Shown: piece by piece, positions 1 through 8,774 of the stretch | How positions within the stretch are numbered: the stretch's first letter is position 1 | Layout: each line of letters starts with the position of its first letter | Assembly: GCA_013364255.1 (NCBI GenBank) | Contig: CP054936.1 | Span: 6,094,353 to 6,158,352, forward strand | Origin: Streptomyces seoulensis | GTDB taxonomy: Bacteria > Actinomycetota > Actinomycetes > Streptomycetales > Streptomycetaceae | Direction: 5' to 3' | DNA: 64,000 nucleotides | Translations under genes and position numbers: made by a program | The notes under the pieces: model-generated | Database searches by the model: none | The model's input: only the letters and a program-made list of their open reading frames with translations | What the model was told of the DNA's origin: nothing

Positions 1-2
1 AC

Positions 3-2420
3 GGCGTCGAGCTGGCCACCCACGGGGCGGCGTACGAACTCCAGATGCCCGAGTCGCTGGCGGACGCGCACCGCTTCGAGGAGCTGGTCGGCCTCGCCCG
101 GGTGCAGCGCCGGCCCGCCGACACCGTGCGGATGCTGCGCGAGGCGCTGGCCTGCTGGCAGGGGCCCGCGCTCACCGGGACCGTGCGCAGCGGCCCGCTG
201 GAGGCGGCGGCGGCCGGTCTGGAGGACCTGCGGCTGTCCGCCGTGGAGGCGCTGGCACAGGCGTACGGGCAGCTCGGCGAGCACGGCCGGGCCGCCGCCG
301 TCCTGCGCACCGAGGCCGTGGCGCACCCGCTGCGCGAGTCGCTGGCCGCCGCGCTGATGCTGGCGCTGGGCCGGTCCGGGCGGCAGTCGGACGCCCTCAA
401 CTGGTACCACCGCACCCGCCGGCTGCTCAGCGAGGAACTCGGCGTCGACCCCGGCGACGCCCTGACCGACGCCTACGCCACGCTGCTGAAGGCCGCCGAG
501 CCCGCCGAACCCGCCGCGGCGCCCGCCCCGCAGGCCCCGCCGCCCGCCGAGACGTCCGTACCCGAGCTGCTGCCCCGACCGCCGCGCGGCTTCACCGGGC
601 GGCGGGCCGAACTGGCCGCGCTCACGGCGGCCGTGGACGGCGCCGACGCGCCGGTCTGCCTGGTCACCGGGCCGGCCGGGGTCGGCAAGACGGCGTTCGC
701 CCTGCACTGGGCCTACCAGCGGCGCGCCGACTTCCCCGACGGCCGTCTCTTCGCCGATCTGCGCGGCTTCAGCGACACCCCGGCGCCCGACGCCGGGACC
801 GTGCTGCGGGAGTTCCTGCTCGCCCTCGGCGTGCCCGCGCCGCGCGTCCCGGAGACCGCCGCCGCGCGCGGGGCGCTGTTCCGGTCGCTGACCGAGGGCC
901 GCCGGCTGCTCGTCGTCCTCGACAACGCCCGCTCCTCCGAGCAGGTCCGCCCGCTGCTGCCCGGCGGCGACCACTGCGCCACGCTGGTCACCAGCCGGGA
1001 CCGGCTCGGCGGCCTGGTCGCCTCCGACGCGGCCCGCCCGGTGCCGCTCGGACACCTCCCGGCGGCGGACTCGGCGGCGCTGCTGGCCAGCGTGCTGGGC
1101 GAGGACCGCGTCGCCGCCGAACCCGCGGCGGCCGAGCGGCTGGCCGGGCTGTGCGACGGACTGCCGCTCGCCCTGCGGGTGACCGCCGCCCGGCTGGCCG
1201 GCCGCCCGCAGTGGACCCTGGCCGCGATGGGGCACGAACTCGCCGACGAGCAGGGGCGGCTGGCGCTGCTGAACGTCGAGGACACCGGCGTCTCCGCGGC
1301 CCTGCGCCTGACCGTGCAGCAACTGCCCGAGCCCGCCGCCCGGATGTTCCGCGCGCTCGGTCTGCACACCGGCTCCGACCTGGACCGGTTCGCGGCGAGC
1401 GCGCTCGCCGGCACCACCCCCGCGCAGGCCTCCGCCGATCTGGACCGGCTGGCCGCCGCCCATCTGCTCACCGAGTCCGTGCCCGGCCGCTGGACGCCCC
1501 ACGACCTGGTCCGGCTGTACGCGCGCCACCTCGCCCCGCAGGCCGACCCGGAGGGCCTGCGCCGCCTCCTGGACCACTACCTCTACACGGGCCTGGCCGC
1601 CGACGCGGCCGCCGAACCCGGCTCCCAGCCCTGCTACTCGCTGCCCGCCGACGCCCATCGCCCGGCCTCCACGCGGGAGTTCGAGGACCGGTCCGCCGCG
1701 TTCGCCTGGTACGAGGCGGAGCGCCCCGCGCTGGAGGGCGCGGTCGCCGCGGCCGCGGCCCTGGGCCTGCACGACCGGGCCTGGCGGCTGGCGCTGGTGC
1801 AGTGGCCGTTGATGCTGTGGCGGATCACCGACGGCTGGACCCCGCTGCTGGAGGCCGGCCTCGCCTCGGCCGAACACGTGGGCGACCTGGACGCGCAGTC
1901 GCGCACCTGCGCGCTGCTCGGCTGGATCCTGCACGAGGAGGGCCGCGACACCGAGGCCCTGGTCCACCTGGAGCGGGCGCCCGCGCTGGCGGCCGGCGCC
2001 GGTGACGCGATCAGCGAGGCGATCGCCCACTTCAACCTCGGCGCCGTCCTGGGCGGCATGGGGCAGACCGGGCGGGCCGGGGAGCTGATGTCCCGGGCGG
2101 TCGCCCTCGCCGACCGCACCGGCCACCCCGCCACCCAGGTCCTGGCCCTCCAGCACCTGGCCCGGCACTGCCTGACCTCCGGCCAGTACGCGGCGGCCCT
2201 CGCGCACACCGCGCGCGCCGCCCCACTCGTCTCGCCGCACGCCGCGGTCGGCCGGGCCGAACTCCAGATCCTGCGCGGGGAGGCGCTGGCCGGGCTCGGC
2301 CGGGTCGCGGAGGCCGCCGACCAGTTCCGCTCGGCCACCCGGGCCGCCGACGCGGCCGGTTTCACCGAGGGCTCGGAGCGGGCCGCGCAGCTGCTGTCCC
2401 GGCTGGCAGCGGGGCGTTAG
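3..2420 (+). CDS. AfsR-like BTAD/NB-ARC/TPR transcriptional regulator (5' end outside the window)
   Basis: The reading frame is open to the left edge, so the true start and presumably an OmpR-type DNA-binding domain lie upstream. The visible part starts inside a bacterial transcriptional activation domain (BTAD, roughly the first 160 residues, ending in EELGVDPGDAL). An Ala/Pro linker follows, then an NB-ARC type P-loop NTPase (GPAGVGKTAFALHWA, and a Walker B-like RLLVVLDNARS) and a C-terminal TPR-like helical repeat region. This order is that of SARP/AfsR regulators, which activate secondary metabolism or development genes, often after phosphorylation or nucleotide binding. The target is unknown. 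It is not AfsR itself as far as the context shows; no biosynthetic cluster is visible next to it. Confidence 0.85.
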   Translation, partial: GVELATHGAAYELQMPESLADAHRFEELVGLARVQRRPADTVRMLREALACWQGPALTGTVRSGPLEAAAAGLEDLRLSAVEALAQAYGQLGEHGRAAAVLRTEAVAHPLRESLAAALMLALGRSGRQSDALNWYHRTRRLLSEELGVDPGDALTDAYATLLKAAEPAEPAAAPAPQAPPPAETSVPELLPRPPRGFTGRRAELAALTAAVDGADAPVCLVTGPAGVGKTAFALHWAYQRRADFPDGRLFADLRGFSDTPAPDAGTVLREFLLALGVPAPRVPETAAARGALFRSLTEGRRLLVVLDNARSSEQVRPLLPGGDHCATLVTSRDRLGGLVASDAARPVPLGHLPAADSAALLASVLGEDRVAAEPAAAERLAGLCDGLPLALRVTAARLAGRPQWTLAAMGHELADEQGRLALLNVEDTGVSAALRLTVQQLPEPAARMFRALGLHTGSDLDRFAASALAGTTPAQASADLDRLAAAHLLTESVPGRWTPHDLVRLYARHLAPQADPEGLRRLLDHYLYTGLAADAAAEPGSQPCYSLPADAHRPASTREFEDRSAAFAWYEAERPALEGAVAAAAALGLHDRAWRLALVQWPLMLWRITDGWTPLLEAGLASAEHVGDLDAQSRTCALLGWILHEEGRDTEALVHLERAPALAAGAGDAISEAIAHFNLGAVLGGMGQTGRAGELMSRAVALADRTGHPATQVLALQHLARHCLTSGQYAAALAHTARAAPLVSPHAAVGRAELQILRGEALAGLGRVAEAADQFRSATRAADAAGFTEGSERAAQLLSRLAAGR

Positions 2421-2524
2421 CGGGACGTAAGCGGGACGCCAGCGGCGGTGCGGAAGCTGGTGGTCGGCATCAGGAAACGGTGCCGGCCACGACCGCTTCA
2501 CCACCGCCACGGGGGAGAACCACC

Positions 2525-3313
2525 ATGCGCATCACCATGCGAACCACCACGCGCGACCACCGCAAGCACACCGTCCTGGCCGCCGCGGCCGTCGCCGCCC
2601 TCTCGCTGGGCCTGACCGCGTGCGGCGGCGACGGGACCGGCACCAAGGACGAGGGCGCCGCCGCGTCGTCGCGGAACGCCACCGCCGTCAAGCCCGACGC
2701 CGCCTCGAAGCCCGACGCCGCCTCGAAGAGCGACGGCGGCGCGAAGAGCGACGGCGCCGCCTCCGACGGCTCCGGCACGGCCAAGGGCGGGACCGCCGCG
2801 CAGACCGCGGTCAAGAGCAAGGCCGGCGGCAGCGGCACCGCCGCGGGCGGCTCCGCCGGCTCCGGCAAGTCCTCCGCGTCCGCCCCCGCCTGTGCCTACG
2901 GCGACGTGCGGATCACGGTGCAGAAGGCCGACGAGACGCCCACCGAACACGTGGTGCTGACCGCGAAGAACATCTCCGGCCACTCCTGCCGCCTGCTCCA
3001 GTACCCGCTGATCGCCTTCGGCCCGATCCAGACCGCCAAGGACATCCCGGCGGTCGCCAAGAGCAAGCCCGAGGCGCCGGTCGTCCTGGCGCCGGGCGCC
3101 CCGGCGTACGCCAACGTCCGGATCGCCAACGGCGGCGCGCACGAGGACAACAAGGTCGTCACCTCCTTCACCGTCAACCTCTTCGCCCCCGACGGCCCGG
3201 CCGAGGGCAGCGTCGACGTGAAGGCCCCGGCCGGCGGACTCGCGGTCGACGAGGCGGTCGCCAGGACCGGCTACTGGACGGAAGAACTGCGCAACGGCGC
3301 CGACGAGTTCTGA
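2525..3313 (+). CDS. DUF4232-containing lipoprotein
   Basis: Start chosen at the ATG 8 bases after a GGGGGAGA ribosome site; an ATG 45 bases upstream is also open. The 262-residue product has an Arg/His-rich N-terminus, a hydrophobic segment and a lipobox (LGLTACGG), so it is probably lipid-anchored outside the membrane. About 75 residues of Lys/Ala/Ser/Gly-rich spacer follow, containing short PDAASK and KSDG repeats. The C-terminal ~135 residues match the DUF4232 pattern (a Cys near CAYGDVRITV, then NISGHSCRLLQYP and a late LAPGAPAYANV segment). DUF4232 proteins are common exported actinobacterial proteins of unknown role. A strong hairpin lies just after the stop. Confidence 0.8.
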   Translation: MRITMRTTTRDHRKHTVLAAAAVAALSLGLTACGGDGTGTKDEGAAASSRNATAVKPDAASKPDAASKSDGGAKSDGAASDGSGTAKGGTAAQTAVKSKAGGSGTAAGGSAGSGKSSASAPACAYGDVRITVQKADETPTEHVVLTAKNISGHSCRLLQYPLIAFGPIQTAKDIPAVAKSKPEAPVVLAPGAPAYANVRIANGGAHEDNKVVTSFTVNLFAPDGPAEGSVDVKAPAGGLAVDEAVARTGYWTEELRNGADEF

Positions 3314-3368
3314 CCTCCCCTCGCCCGAGGGTCCGGCTCCCCCAGCCGGTCCTCGGCGCGGGGCGGAC

Positions 3369-3401
3369 AGGAAGGCCCCGCCGGTCCGGCGGGGCCTTCC
3401 T
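3369..3401. terminator. Bidirectional hairpin terminator between lipoprotein and LysR genes
   Basis: A perfect 14-bp stem (AGGAAGGCCCCGCC paired with its complement) around a 5-base loop lies between the convergent 3' ends of the DUF4232 lipoprotein gene and the LysR gene. No long T-tract is present, as is usual in Streptomyces. Confidence 0.75.
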
Positions 3402-3472
3402 GATGCGGTACCAGGACTGCGGTACCAGGACCGAGGCCCTCCGGGCCGGGGGTGCCGGGCCCGGTGGAGCGG

Positions 3473-4384
3473 TCATCTGCCGTCCGTGGCCAGCCGGCAG
3501 GCCTCCGCGTACGCCCGCACCAGCGGCCGCCGGGCGTGCTCGCGGCGCCAGGCCAGCGCGTACCGGCTCGGTCCCAGACCGCGCACCGGCCGGGCGCTCA
3601 CCCCGCCGAGGCTGATCAGCGGGACGTTGCCGGCCGCGACCAGGACCACGCCGAGCCCCGCCACCAGCGCCTCGTACGTCTCCTCGGTGCTCGCCACCTC
3701 GGCGCCGATCACGGGCTCGGCGCCGCCGCGGGCGTCCAGGGCGAGCCAGTGGTCGCGCAGCGCGCCGGCGGACCGGGGCAGCGCGAGGAACGGCTCGGCG
3801 GCCAGGTCGGCGAAGTCGATCTCCGCGCGGGCGGCCAGCGGATGCGTGTCCGCCAGCGCCACCAGCCGCGGTTCCTCGGCGACCACCGTCCAGTCGTAGT
3901 CCCCGGCGCCGGGCAGCGGCAGCCACACGAAGGCGACGTCCGCCGTGCCGTCCGCCAGGCCCGCCGTCGGGTCGTCCCAGCTCGCCTGGCGCAACCGCAC
4001 CGACGCCTCAGGCTCGGCGGCCGTGAACCGGGACCGGATCGCCGGCAGCAGCCCGCCGCGTCCGGGGCTGGTGCTCATCCCCACCACCAGCGTGCCCCGC
4101 TGGGCCGCCCTGGCCTCGGCCACCGCCGCCGCGCCGCCGTCCCAGTCGGCCAGCACCCGGCGCGCGTGCGGCAGCAGCGCCGCGCCCGCCTCGGTGAGCG
4201 CCGTGCCCCGCGGGGTGCGCCGGAACAGTTCCACGCCCAACTGCCGCTCCAGCGCGCGGATCTGCTTGCTCAGCGCGGGCTGGGACACGTACAGCCGCTG
4301 CGCCGCGCGGGTGAAGTGCAGCTCCTCGGCCACCGTGGCGAAGTAGCGCAGCTCCCGTAGGTGCACGTCCGTCGTCATAGCCAT
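3473..4384 (-). CDS. LysR-family transcriptional regulator
   Basis: 303 residues, the usual LysR length. The N-terminus carries the winged helix-turn-helix (RYFATVAEELHFTRAAQRL then VSQPALSKQIRALE) and the C-terminal two thirds look like the LysR substrate-binding fold. Two ATG codons two codons apart (MAMTTD) can start it. It is transcribed away from the SDR gene, with 90 bases between the starts, the classic arrangement in which a LysR protein controls the divergent gene from the shared intergenic region. The effector is not evident. Confidence 0.88.
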   Translation of the reverse strand: MAMTTDVHLRELRYFATVAEELHFTRAAQRLYVSQPALSKQIRALERQLGVELFRRTPRGTALTEAGAALLPHARRVLADWDGGAAAVAEARAAQRGTLVVGMSTSPGRGGLLPAIRSRFTAAEPEASVRLRQASWDDPTAGLADGTADVAFVWLPLPGAGDYDWTVVAEEPRLVALADTHPLAARAEIDFADLAAEPFLALPRSAGALRDHWLALDARGGAEPVIGAEVASTEETYEALVAGLGVVLVAAGNVPLISLGGVSARPVRGLGPSRYALAWRREHARRPLVRAYAEACRLATDGR

Positions 4385-4474
4385 CGGTTATCACACCGGG
4401 TCTTGGACGGACCACCCCCGCCGGCCGCAGAGTTGAGCCCGACGACGCGACCACGAGAGCCTCCAGGAGGGGTC

Positions 4475-5305
4475 ATGAACAAGGTGTGGCTGATCACCGG
4501 CGCGAGCAGCGGTTTCGGACGGGCGATCACCGAGGCCGCCCTCGCCGCCGGTGACGTGGTGGTGGGCGCCGTCCGGCGCACCGAAGACCTGGACGACCTG
4601 GTGGCCGCCCGCCCCGACCAGGTGGAGGCGCTGCGCCTGGACGTGACCGACACGGCGGCCGCCGAGACCGCCGTACGGGACGTGCTGGCCCGGTACGGGC
4701 GGATCGACGTCCTGGTCAACAACGCGGGCCGCACCCATGTGGGGGCGTTCGAGGAGACCACCGAGCAGGAGCTGCGCGATCTGTTCGACGTGCACGTGTT
4801 CGGGCCGGCGGCGCTGACCCGCGCGGTGCTGCCGTCCATGCGCGCGCGGCGCTCGGGGGCGATCGTGCAGATGAGCAGCATGGGCGGGCAGCTGTCCTTC
4901 GCGGGCTTCGCGGCCTACAGCGCGACGAAGTTCGCCCTGGAGGGCCTGTCGGAGGCGCTCGCGGACGAGGTCGAGGAGTACGGCGTGAAGGTGCTGATCG
5001 TGGAGCCGGGGGCCTTCCGCACCTCGCTGTTCGGCACGGGCCGGGCCGGGGTCAGCGCGGACAGCGGCGTGTACGCCAAGGTGGCCGCGACCCGCGCCGC
5101 GGTGGCGGGCGGCGACGGCGGCCAGCCGGGCGACCCCGCGAAGGCGGCGGCGCTCGTCCTGGCCGCCCTGGACGCGCCGGACACCCCGCTGCGGCTGCCG
5201 CTGGGCGACGACGCGGTCACCGCCGTCCTCGGCCATCTCGACCAGGTGCGCGCCGAGGTCGCCGCCTGGGAGAAGCGCGGCCGCGCCACCGCGTTCGAGG
5301 ACTGA
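4475..5305 (+). CDS. Short-chain dehydrogenase/reductase (SDR)
   Basis: Start at the ATG after CCAGGAGGGG; a longer frame upstream would overlap the LysR start and is rejected. The 276-residue protein has the NAD(P)-binding TGASSGFG glycine motif at its N-terminus, NNAG at the end of beta-4, a catalytic Ser region (MSSMGG), and the YSATK catalytic Tyr-Lys pair. It is a classical SDR oxidoreductase of unknown substrate. The basic-residue pattern after strand 2 (VRRTEDL) would fit NADP(H) preference. It is divergent from a LysR gene that probably regulates it. Confidence 0.88.
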   Translation: MNKVWLITGASSGFGRAITEAALAAGDVVVGAVRRTEDLDDLVAARPDQVEALRLDVTDTAAAETAVRDVLARYGRIDVLVNNAGRTHVGAFEETTEQELRDLFDVHVFGPAALTRAVLPSMRARRSGAIVQMSSMGGQLSFAGFAAYSATKFALEGLSEALADEVEEYGVKVLIVEPGAFRTSLFGTGRAGVSADSGVYAKVAATRAAVAGGDGGQPGDPAKAAALVLAALDAPDTPLRLPLGDDAVTAVLGHLDQVRAEVAAWEKRGRATAFED

Positions 5306-5346
5306 GCCGCGCGCCCTCGCGAGCCGAACGCGCCCCCGCGGAGGTG

Positions 5347-6453
5347 CTACGCGCGGGCGAGGCCCGACTTCAGGCCGGCCCCGCACAGCGGCACCACCGC
5401 CGACTTCCCGGCCAGGGCGCCCTCCCGTACGGCGGCCCAGCAGGCCACGCCGGTCGACTCCACGAACAGGCCGCGCGAGGCCAGGTCCAGCTGGGCGTGG
5501 CGGATCTGGTCCTCGGTCACCGTCAGGAAGGTGCCGCCCGAGTCGCGCACCGCGCGCAGGATCTGGCGGGCGCGGGGCGGGCGCGGGATGGCGATGCCCT
5601 CGGCGAGGGTGGGTGAGACGGCAGTCGTCCCGGTGAGGTCGTCGGCGCCCTGGGCGAACGCCTCGGCCAGCGGCGCGACCGCCGCCGCCTGCACCGCCCA
5701 CAGCGCCGGGCGCCGGTCCAGCAGCCCGGCCCCGTACAGCTCGGCGATGGCCAGGGCCGCGCCGAGCAGCAGGGTGCCGTTGCCCACCGGCAGCACGAGG
5801 ACGTCGGGCAGGCGCCCGCCGAGGTCCTCCCACAGCTCGTGGACGTAGGTCTTGGTGCCGTGCAGGAAGTAGGGGTTGTAGACGTGCGAGGCGTAGAAGG
5901 TGTCCGGTGCGTCCGCCGCCCGCCGGGCCGCGGCCGCCGCCGCCTCGCGGCCGCCGTCCACCACCTCCACCCGCGCCCCGTGCGCCTCGATCTGCTCCAG
6001 CTTCTTCGTGGCTGTACCCAGTGGTACGTACACCGTGCAGGGCAGCCGTCCGCGGGCGCAGTACGCCGCCACCGAGGTGCCCGCGTTGCCGCTGCTGTCG
6101 GCGACCACCCGGCGGGGCTCGGCGCGCAGCGCGAGTTCGGCCAGCAGCACCGCGCCCCGGTCCTTGAAGGACAGCGTCGGCATCAGGTAGTCGAGCTTGG
6201 CCGAGATCCCGTCCGTCAGCGGCGCCAGCGGGGTGCGGCCCTCGCCGAGCGAGACCGTGGGCGCGGCCAGCGGCAGCGTCTCGGCGTACCGCCACAGGGA
6301 GTTGACGCGTCCGGTGAGGGACTTCAGGGGCGCCGGGGTGGGCGCGAAGTCGAGGTCCAGGGGGCCGTGGCAGGAGGGGCAGCACCAGGCCAGCGAGGCG
6401 CCGGGGATGCGGACGCCGTCGGTGGGGCAGTAGCGGTCCGGCAGAGGTGTCAT
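5347..6453 (-). CDS. PLP-dependent enzyme of the threonine synthase family
   Basis: 368 residues. A Cys-rich N-terminus (CPTDG and CPSC) resembles the rubredoxin-like knuckle found in threonine synthase-type enzymes. The PLP lysine is K97 in LSFKDRGA, followed by the SSGNAGTS phosphate/substrate loop and a late VGNGTLLLG glycine loop. The family carries out beta- or gamma-replacement/elimination, and threonine synthase (EC 4.2.3.1) is the nearest named activity. Because no hom or thrB is adjacent, a specialised or paralogous role is possible. It converges with the SDR gene, only 41 bases apart. Confidence 0.8.
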   Translation of the reverse strand: MTPLPDRYCPTDGVRIPGASLAWCCPSCHGPLDLDFAPTPAPLKSLTGRVNSLWRYAETLPLAAPTVSLGEGRTPLAPLTDGISAKLDYLMPTLSFKDRGAVLLAELALRAEPRRVVADSSGNAGTSVAAYCARGRLPCTVYVPLGTATKKLEQIEAHGARVEVVDGGREAAAAAARRAADAPDTFYASHVYNPYFLHGTKTYVHELWEDLGGRLPDVLVLPVGNGTLLLGAALAIAELYGAGLLDRRPALWAVQAAAVAPLAEAFAQGADDLTGTTAVSPTLAEGIAIPRPPRARQILRAVRDSGGTFLTVTEDQIRHAQLDLASRGLFVESTGVACWAAVREGALAGKSAVVPLCGAGLKSGLARA

Positions 6454-6775
6454 GATCGCAGGTTAAGCCCCGGACGGCCGCGCGTCCCCGGTCACCGGAC
6501 GCGCGGTTCCGGGTGGTGCGGCGGTGCGGAAGGCCGGGTCCGGAGCGGGGGTGGCCGGAAGAGAGCCGGGGTGGAGCCGGGATGAAGCCGGGATGGGGCC
6601 GGGGCGGTGCGAGGCGGCCGAGGTGTGACGGGCGTCATAGCGGGGAGGAACCGCCTGGGTAAGGCCCGCCGTCGGCGGACGTCATCACATCGAGTGATTC
6701 TCTGGCCTTTGCTTGCAAGTTACAACCTACGGTTGCCAGGCTGTTGCTGTCTGTAGAACCTGATGGGAGTGGCCA
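6454..6775. promoter_or_regulatory. Divergent intergenic region with candidate GntR operator
   Basis: This 322-base gap between the divergent threonine synthase-like and GntR genes holds no convincing gene. An A/T-richer patch near 6705-6760 contains the palindrome CTTGCAAG (6712-6719) and a TTGCCA box (6733-6738). It is a plausible promoter or operator for the GntR gene, but no consensus can be proven by reading. Confidence 0.3.
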
Positions 6776-7528
6776 GTGACTTTCGGTGAGCAGCCGGCGT
6801 ATCTGCGTGTCGCGGGTGACCTCCGCAAAAAGATCGTCGACGGTCAGCTGCCGCCGCACACCCGACTGCCTTCCCAGGCGCGGATCCGGGAGGAGTACGG
6901 CGTCTCGGACACCGTCGCCCTGGAGGCGCGCAAGGTGCTGATGGCGGAGGGCCTGGTCGAGGGCCGCTCCGGCTCCGGGACCTATGTGCGCGAGCGGCCC
7001 GTGCCGCGCCGGGTGGCCCGCTCCGGATTCCGCCCGGCCGGCGGGGCGACCCCGTTCCGGCAGGAGCAGGCGGCGGTCGAGGCGCGCGGCACCTGGGAGT
7101 CCCGGAGCGCGCAGACCGAGGCCGGCGGCGTCATCGCGGAGCGGCTCGGCATCAAGCCCGGCGACCGTGTGATGCGCACGAAGTACGTCTACCGGGACGC
7201 GGGCGAGGCGATGATGCTCTCCACCTCCTGGGAGCCGCTCGCCCTCACCGGACGTACGCCGGTGATGCTGCCCGAGGAGGGGCCGCTGGGCGGCATGGGC
7301 GTGGTGGAGCGGATGCGCGCCATCGACGTCGTCGTGGACAACGTCACCGAGGAGGTCGGCGCCCGGCCCGGCCTCGCCGAGGAACTGCACACCCTCGGGG
7401 GCGTCCCCGGCCATGTCGTCGTGGTCGTCCAGCGCACCTTCTACGCCTCCGGCCGGGCCGTGGAGACGGCCGACGTGGTGATCCCCGCCGATCGCTACCG
7501 GGTGGCCTACCACCTGCCCGTCAAGTAA
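6776..7528 (+). CDS. GntR-family transcriptional regulator with UTRA domain
   Basis: GTG start seven bases after GGGAG. The 250-residue protein has a GntR winged helix-turn-helix in the first ~75 residues (AYLRVAGDLRKKIVDGQLPP, LPSQARIREEYGVSD, GLVEGRSGSGTYV). A UTRA effector-binding domain occupies about residues 95-240 (ERLGIKPGDRVMRTKYVYRD and a C-terminal DVVIPADRYRVAYHLPV). This is the HutC/KorSA subfamily, usually repressors that sense small molecules or control plasmid-like functions. No plasmid genes are nearby. It may autoregulate through the intergenic palindrome upstream. Confidence 0.86.
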   Translation: MTFGEQPAYLRVAGDLRKKIVDGQLPPHTRLPSQARIREEYGVSDTVALEARKVLMAEGLVEGRSGSGTYVRERPVPRRVARSGFRPAGGATPFRQEQAAVEARGTWESRSAQTEAGGVIAERLGIKPGDRVMRTKYVYRDAGEAMMLSTSWEPLALTGRTPVMLPEEGPLGGMGVVERMRAIDVVVDNVTEEVGARPGLAEELHTLGGVPGHVVVVVQRTFYASGRAVETADVVIPADRYRVAYHLPVK

Positions 7529-7911
7529 CCGCGCCCCGGCCGCGGGGTCGGACCGCCGGGGCGGCGCGTGCGCTGGTGCGCGCCCCCTCGGGCGGTCACG
7601 GCCTGCCCCGCCCGGCTCCCGGGCGCCGGACCGGCGCTGTATTCCGGCCGTTTTCCCAGGTCGACCCCGTCCCGTGCGGTGCGTCCCGTACATCACACAC
7701 CCACGCCAGATGCGGCGCGTTCAGCTGTGTGCGCCCCTGGGTTACTGGCCGGTTGGCTACCTCTTTGTGAAAAGCCGTGTTCGCTGCGTAAAGGTAGGGC
7801 GTAGGCTCGGGCATATGCGAACTGCGGTTTCCCTCGACGTGCGGCGCGCGACGCGGGGGCGGGCTCCGGCGCGCGAAGGCGCACAGGGGCGGGAAGGAGC
7901 AGTGGGGCGGG
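7529..7911. promoter_or_regulatory. 383-base intergenic region upstream of the SPOR-like gene
   Basis: No gene is convincing here. Base composition drops around 7680-7815 (CATCACACACC, CTTTGTGAAAAG, GCGTAAAGG), as in promoter DNA. A TAGGCT hexamer at 7803-7808 resembles the Streptomyces minus-10 element. Transcription toward the small gene at 7912 is likely. Confidence 0.3.
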
Positions 7912-8103
7912 ATGAACGACAGCACGATCACTCTTCCCTGGCTCGTCGTCCGGCAGGACGACAACGGCAATCGCTACCGCGTGGGCAGGTACGCCACCCG
8001 CGCGGAGGCCGAGGAGATCGCCGACAGCCTCGACAGCCGCGGCCACAAGCAGCTGTATTGGGTGGAGTGTCTGGAGGACGGCGGGACGGCCGGCGGCGGC
8101 TGA
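7912..8103 (+). CDS. Small SPOR-domain-like protein
   Basis: 63 residues. The core (PWLVVRQDDNGNRYRVGRYATRAEAEEIADSL, here quoted in parts PWLVVRQDDNGN and RVGRYATRAEAEEIA) has the SPOR-like pattern of a strand, a Gly/Tyr turn and a helix with A-E-A-E. It is followed by a second strand, KQLYWVE. A purine-rich GGGAAGGAGC precedes the ATG at some distance, with GGGGCGGG closer. SPOR proteins bind denuded glycan in larger cell-wall enzymes; a stand-alone cytoplasmic-looking version has no known role. Codon bias supports it being real. Confidence 0.7.
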   Translation: MNDSTITLPWLVVRQDDNGNRYRVGRYATRAEAEEIADSLDSRGHKQLYWVECLEDGGTAGGG

Positions 8104-8180
8104 CCCCGACGGGCCGCCTTCGGGCGGGTGAGCGGTGCCGCTCCGAGCTGTCCGCGGCGCCGGGCCAGGGCGTGCTCCCG

Positions 8181-8196
8181 TAGGCTCCGGCGCATG
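8181..8196 (+). promoter_or_regulatory. Minus-10-like TAGGCT placed for leaderless transcription of the NUDIX gene
   Basis: TAGGCT at 8181-8186 is followed by seven bases and then the ATG of the NUDIX gene. That spacing would put the transcription start at or next to the A of the start codon. No ribosome site is present, which fits a leaderless mRNA. No clear minus-35 is visible. Confidence 0.45.
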
Positions 8197-8622
8197 AGTG
8201 AACGGATCGTGGTGGTGGGGGCCGCCCTGGTCGACGGCGGGCGGCTGCTCGCCGCGCGCCGCAGCGCCCCGCCGGAGCTGGCCGGCCGGTGGGAGCTGCC
8301 CGGCGGGAAGGTCGAGCCCGGCGAGCGCCCCGAGGCCGCCCTCGTCCGCGAACTGCGCGAGGAACTCGGCGTCGACGCCGAGGTCGCCGAGCGGGTCCCG
8401 GGCAGCTGGCCGCTGCGGCCGCCCTACGAACTGCGGGTGTGGACCGCGCGCCTGCGCCCCGGCTCCGCCGCCCCGAAAGCCCTTCAGGACCACGACGAAC
8501 TGCGCTGGCTGGCGCCGGCCGAGGTCTGGTCCGTCCCCTGGCTCGACCAGGACGTCCCCGCGGTGCGCGCCGCCCTCGCCCGTCTCCCGGCAGCCCCGCC
8601 GCCCGCGGCCGGGGACGCCTGA
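8194..8622 (+). CDS. NUDIX hydrolase (MutT-like)
   Basis: 142 residues; the ATG at 8194 is chosen because the family begins at ERIVVVGAALV and because a minus-10-like box sits just upstream. The NUDIX box is complete: GGKVEPGE, then REL-REELG, matching GX5EX7REUXEEXGU. The short, single-domain form and the start VVGAALVDGGRLLAARR are typical of MutT-type (d)NTP pyrophosphohydrolases that clean up oxidised nucleotides. Substrate cannot be fixed from sequence. The C-terminus ends in an Ala/Pro tail. Confidence 0.85.
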   Translation: MSERIVVVGAALVDGGRLLAARRSAPPELAGRWELPGGKVEPGERPEAALVRELREELGVDAEVAERVPGSWPLRPPYELRVWTARLRPGSAAPKALQDHDELRWLAPAEVWSVPWLDQDVPAVRAALARLPAAPPPAAGDA

Positions 8623-8672
8623 CCCCGCGCCCGGCTGAATCCGCCGGGCCGCCGCGTCCCCTCGGTCCAGCC

Positions 8673-8703
8673 CCTCCTGTGCGCCGTTCGCAGCACAGGG
8701 AGG
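8673..8703 (+). terminator. Imperfect hairpin after the NUDIX gene
   Basis: CCTCCTGTGC pairs with GCACAGGGAGG around a 10-base loop, with one bulged base. It lies 50 bases after the NUDIX stop and before the next gene, so a terminator is reasonable. Confidence 0.45.
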
Positions 8704-8774
8704 CGCCGCAGGCGTTAGGGGACGGCGCCGGACGGTACTGCGGGCGGGATACCGGGTAGGGGGCAGTTAATCGT

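Noticed and set aside
4361..4474. N-terminal extension of the SDR protein
   Set aside because: It would overlap the LysR start and regulatory gap, has no ribosome site, and precedes the normal SDR start before TGASSGFG.
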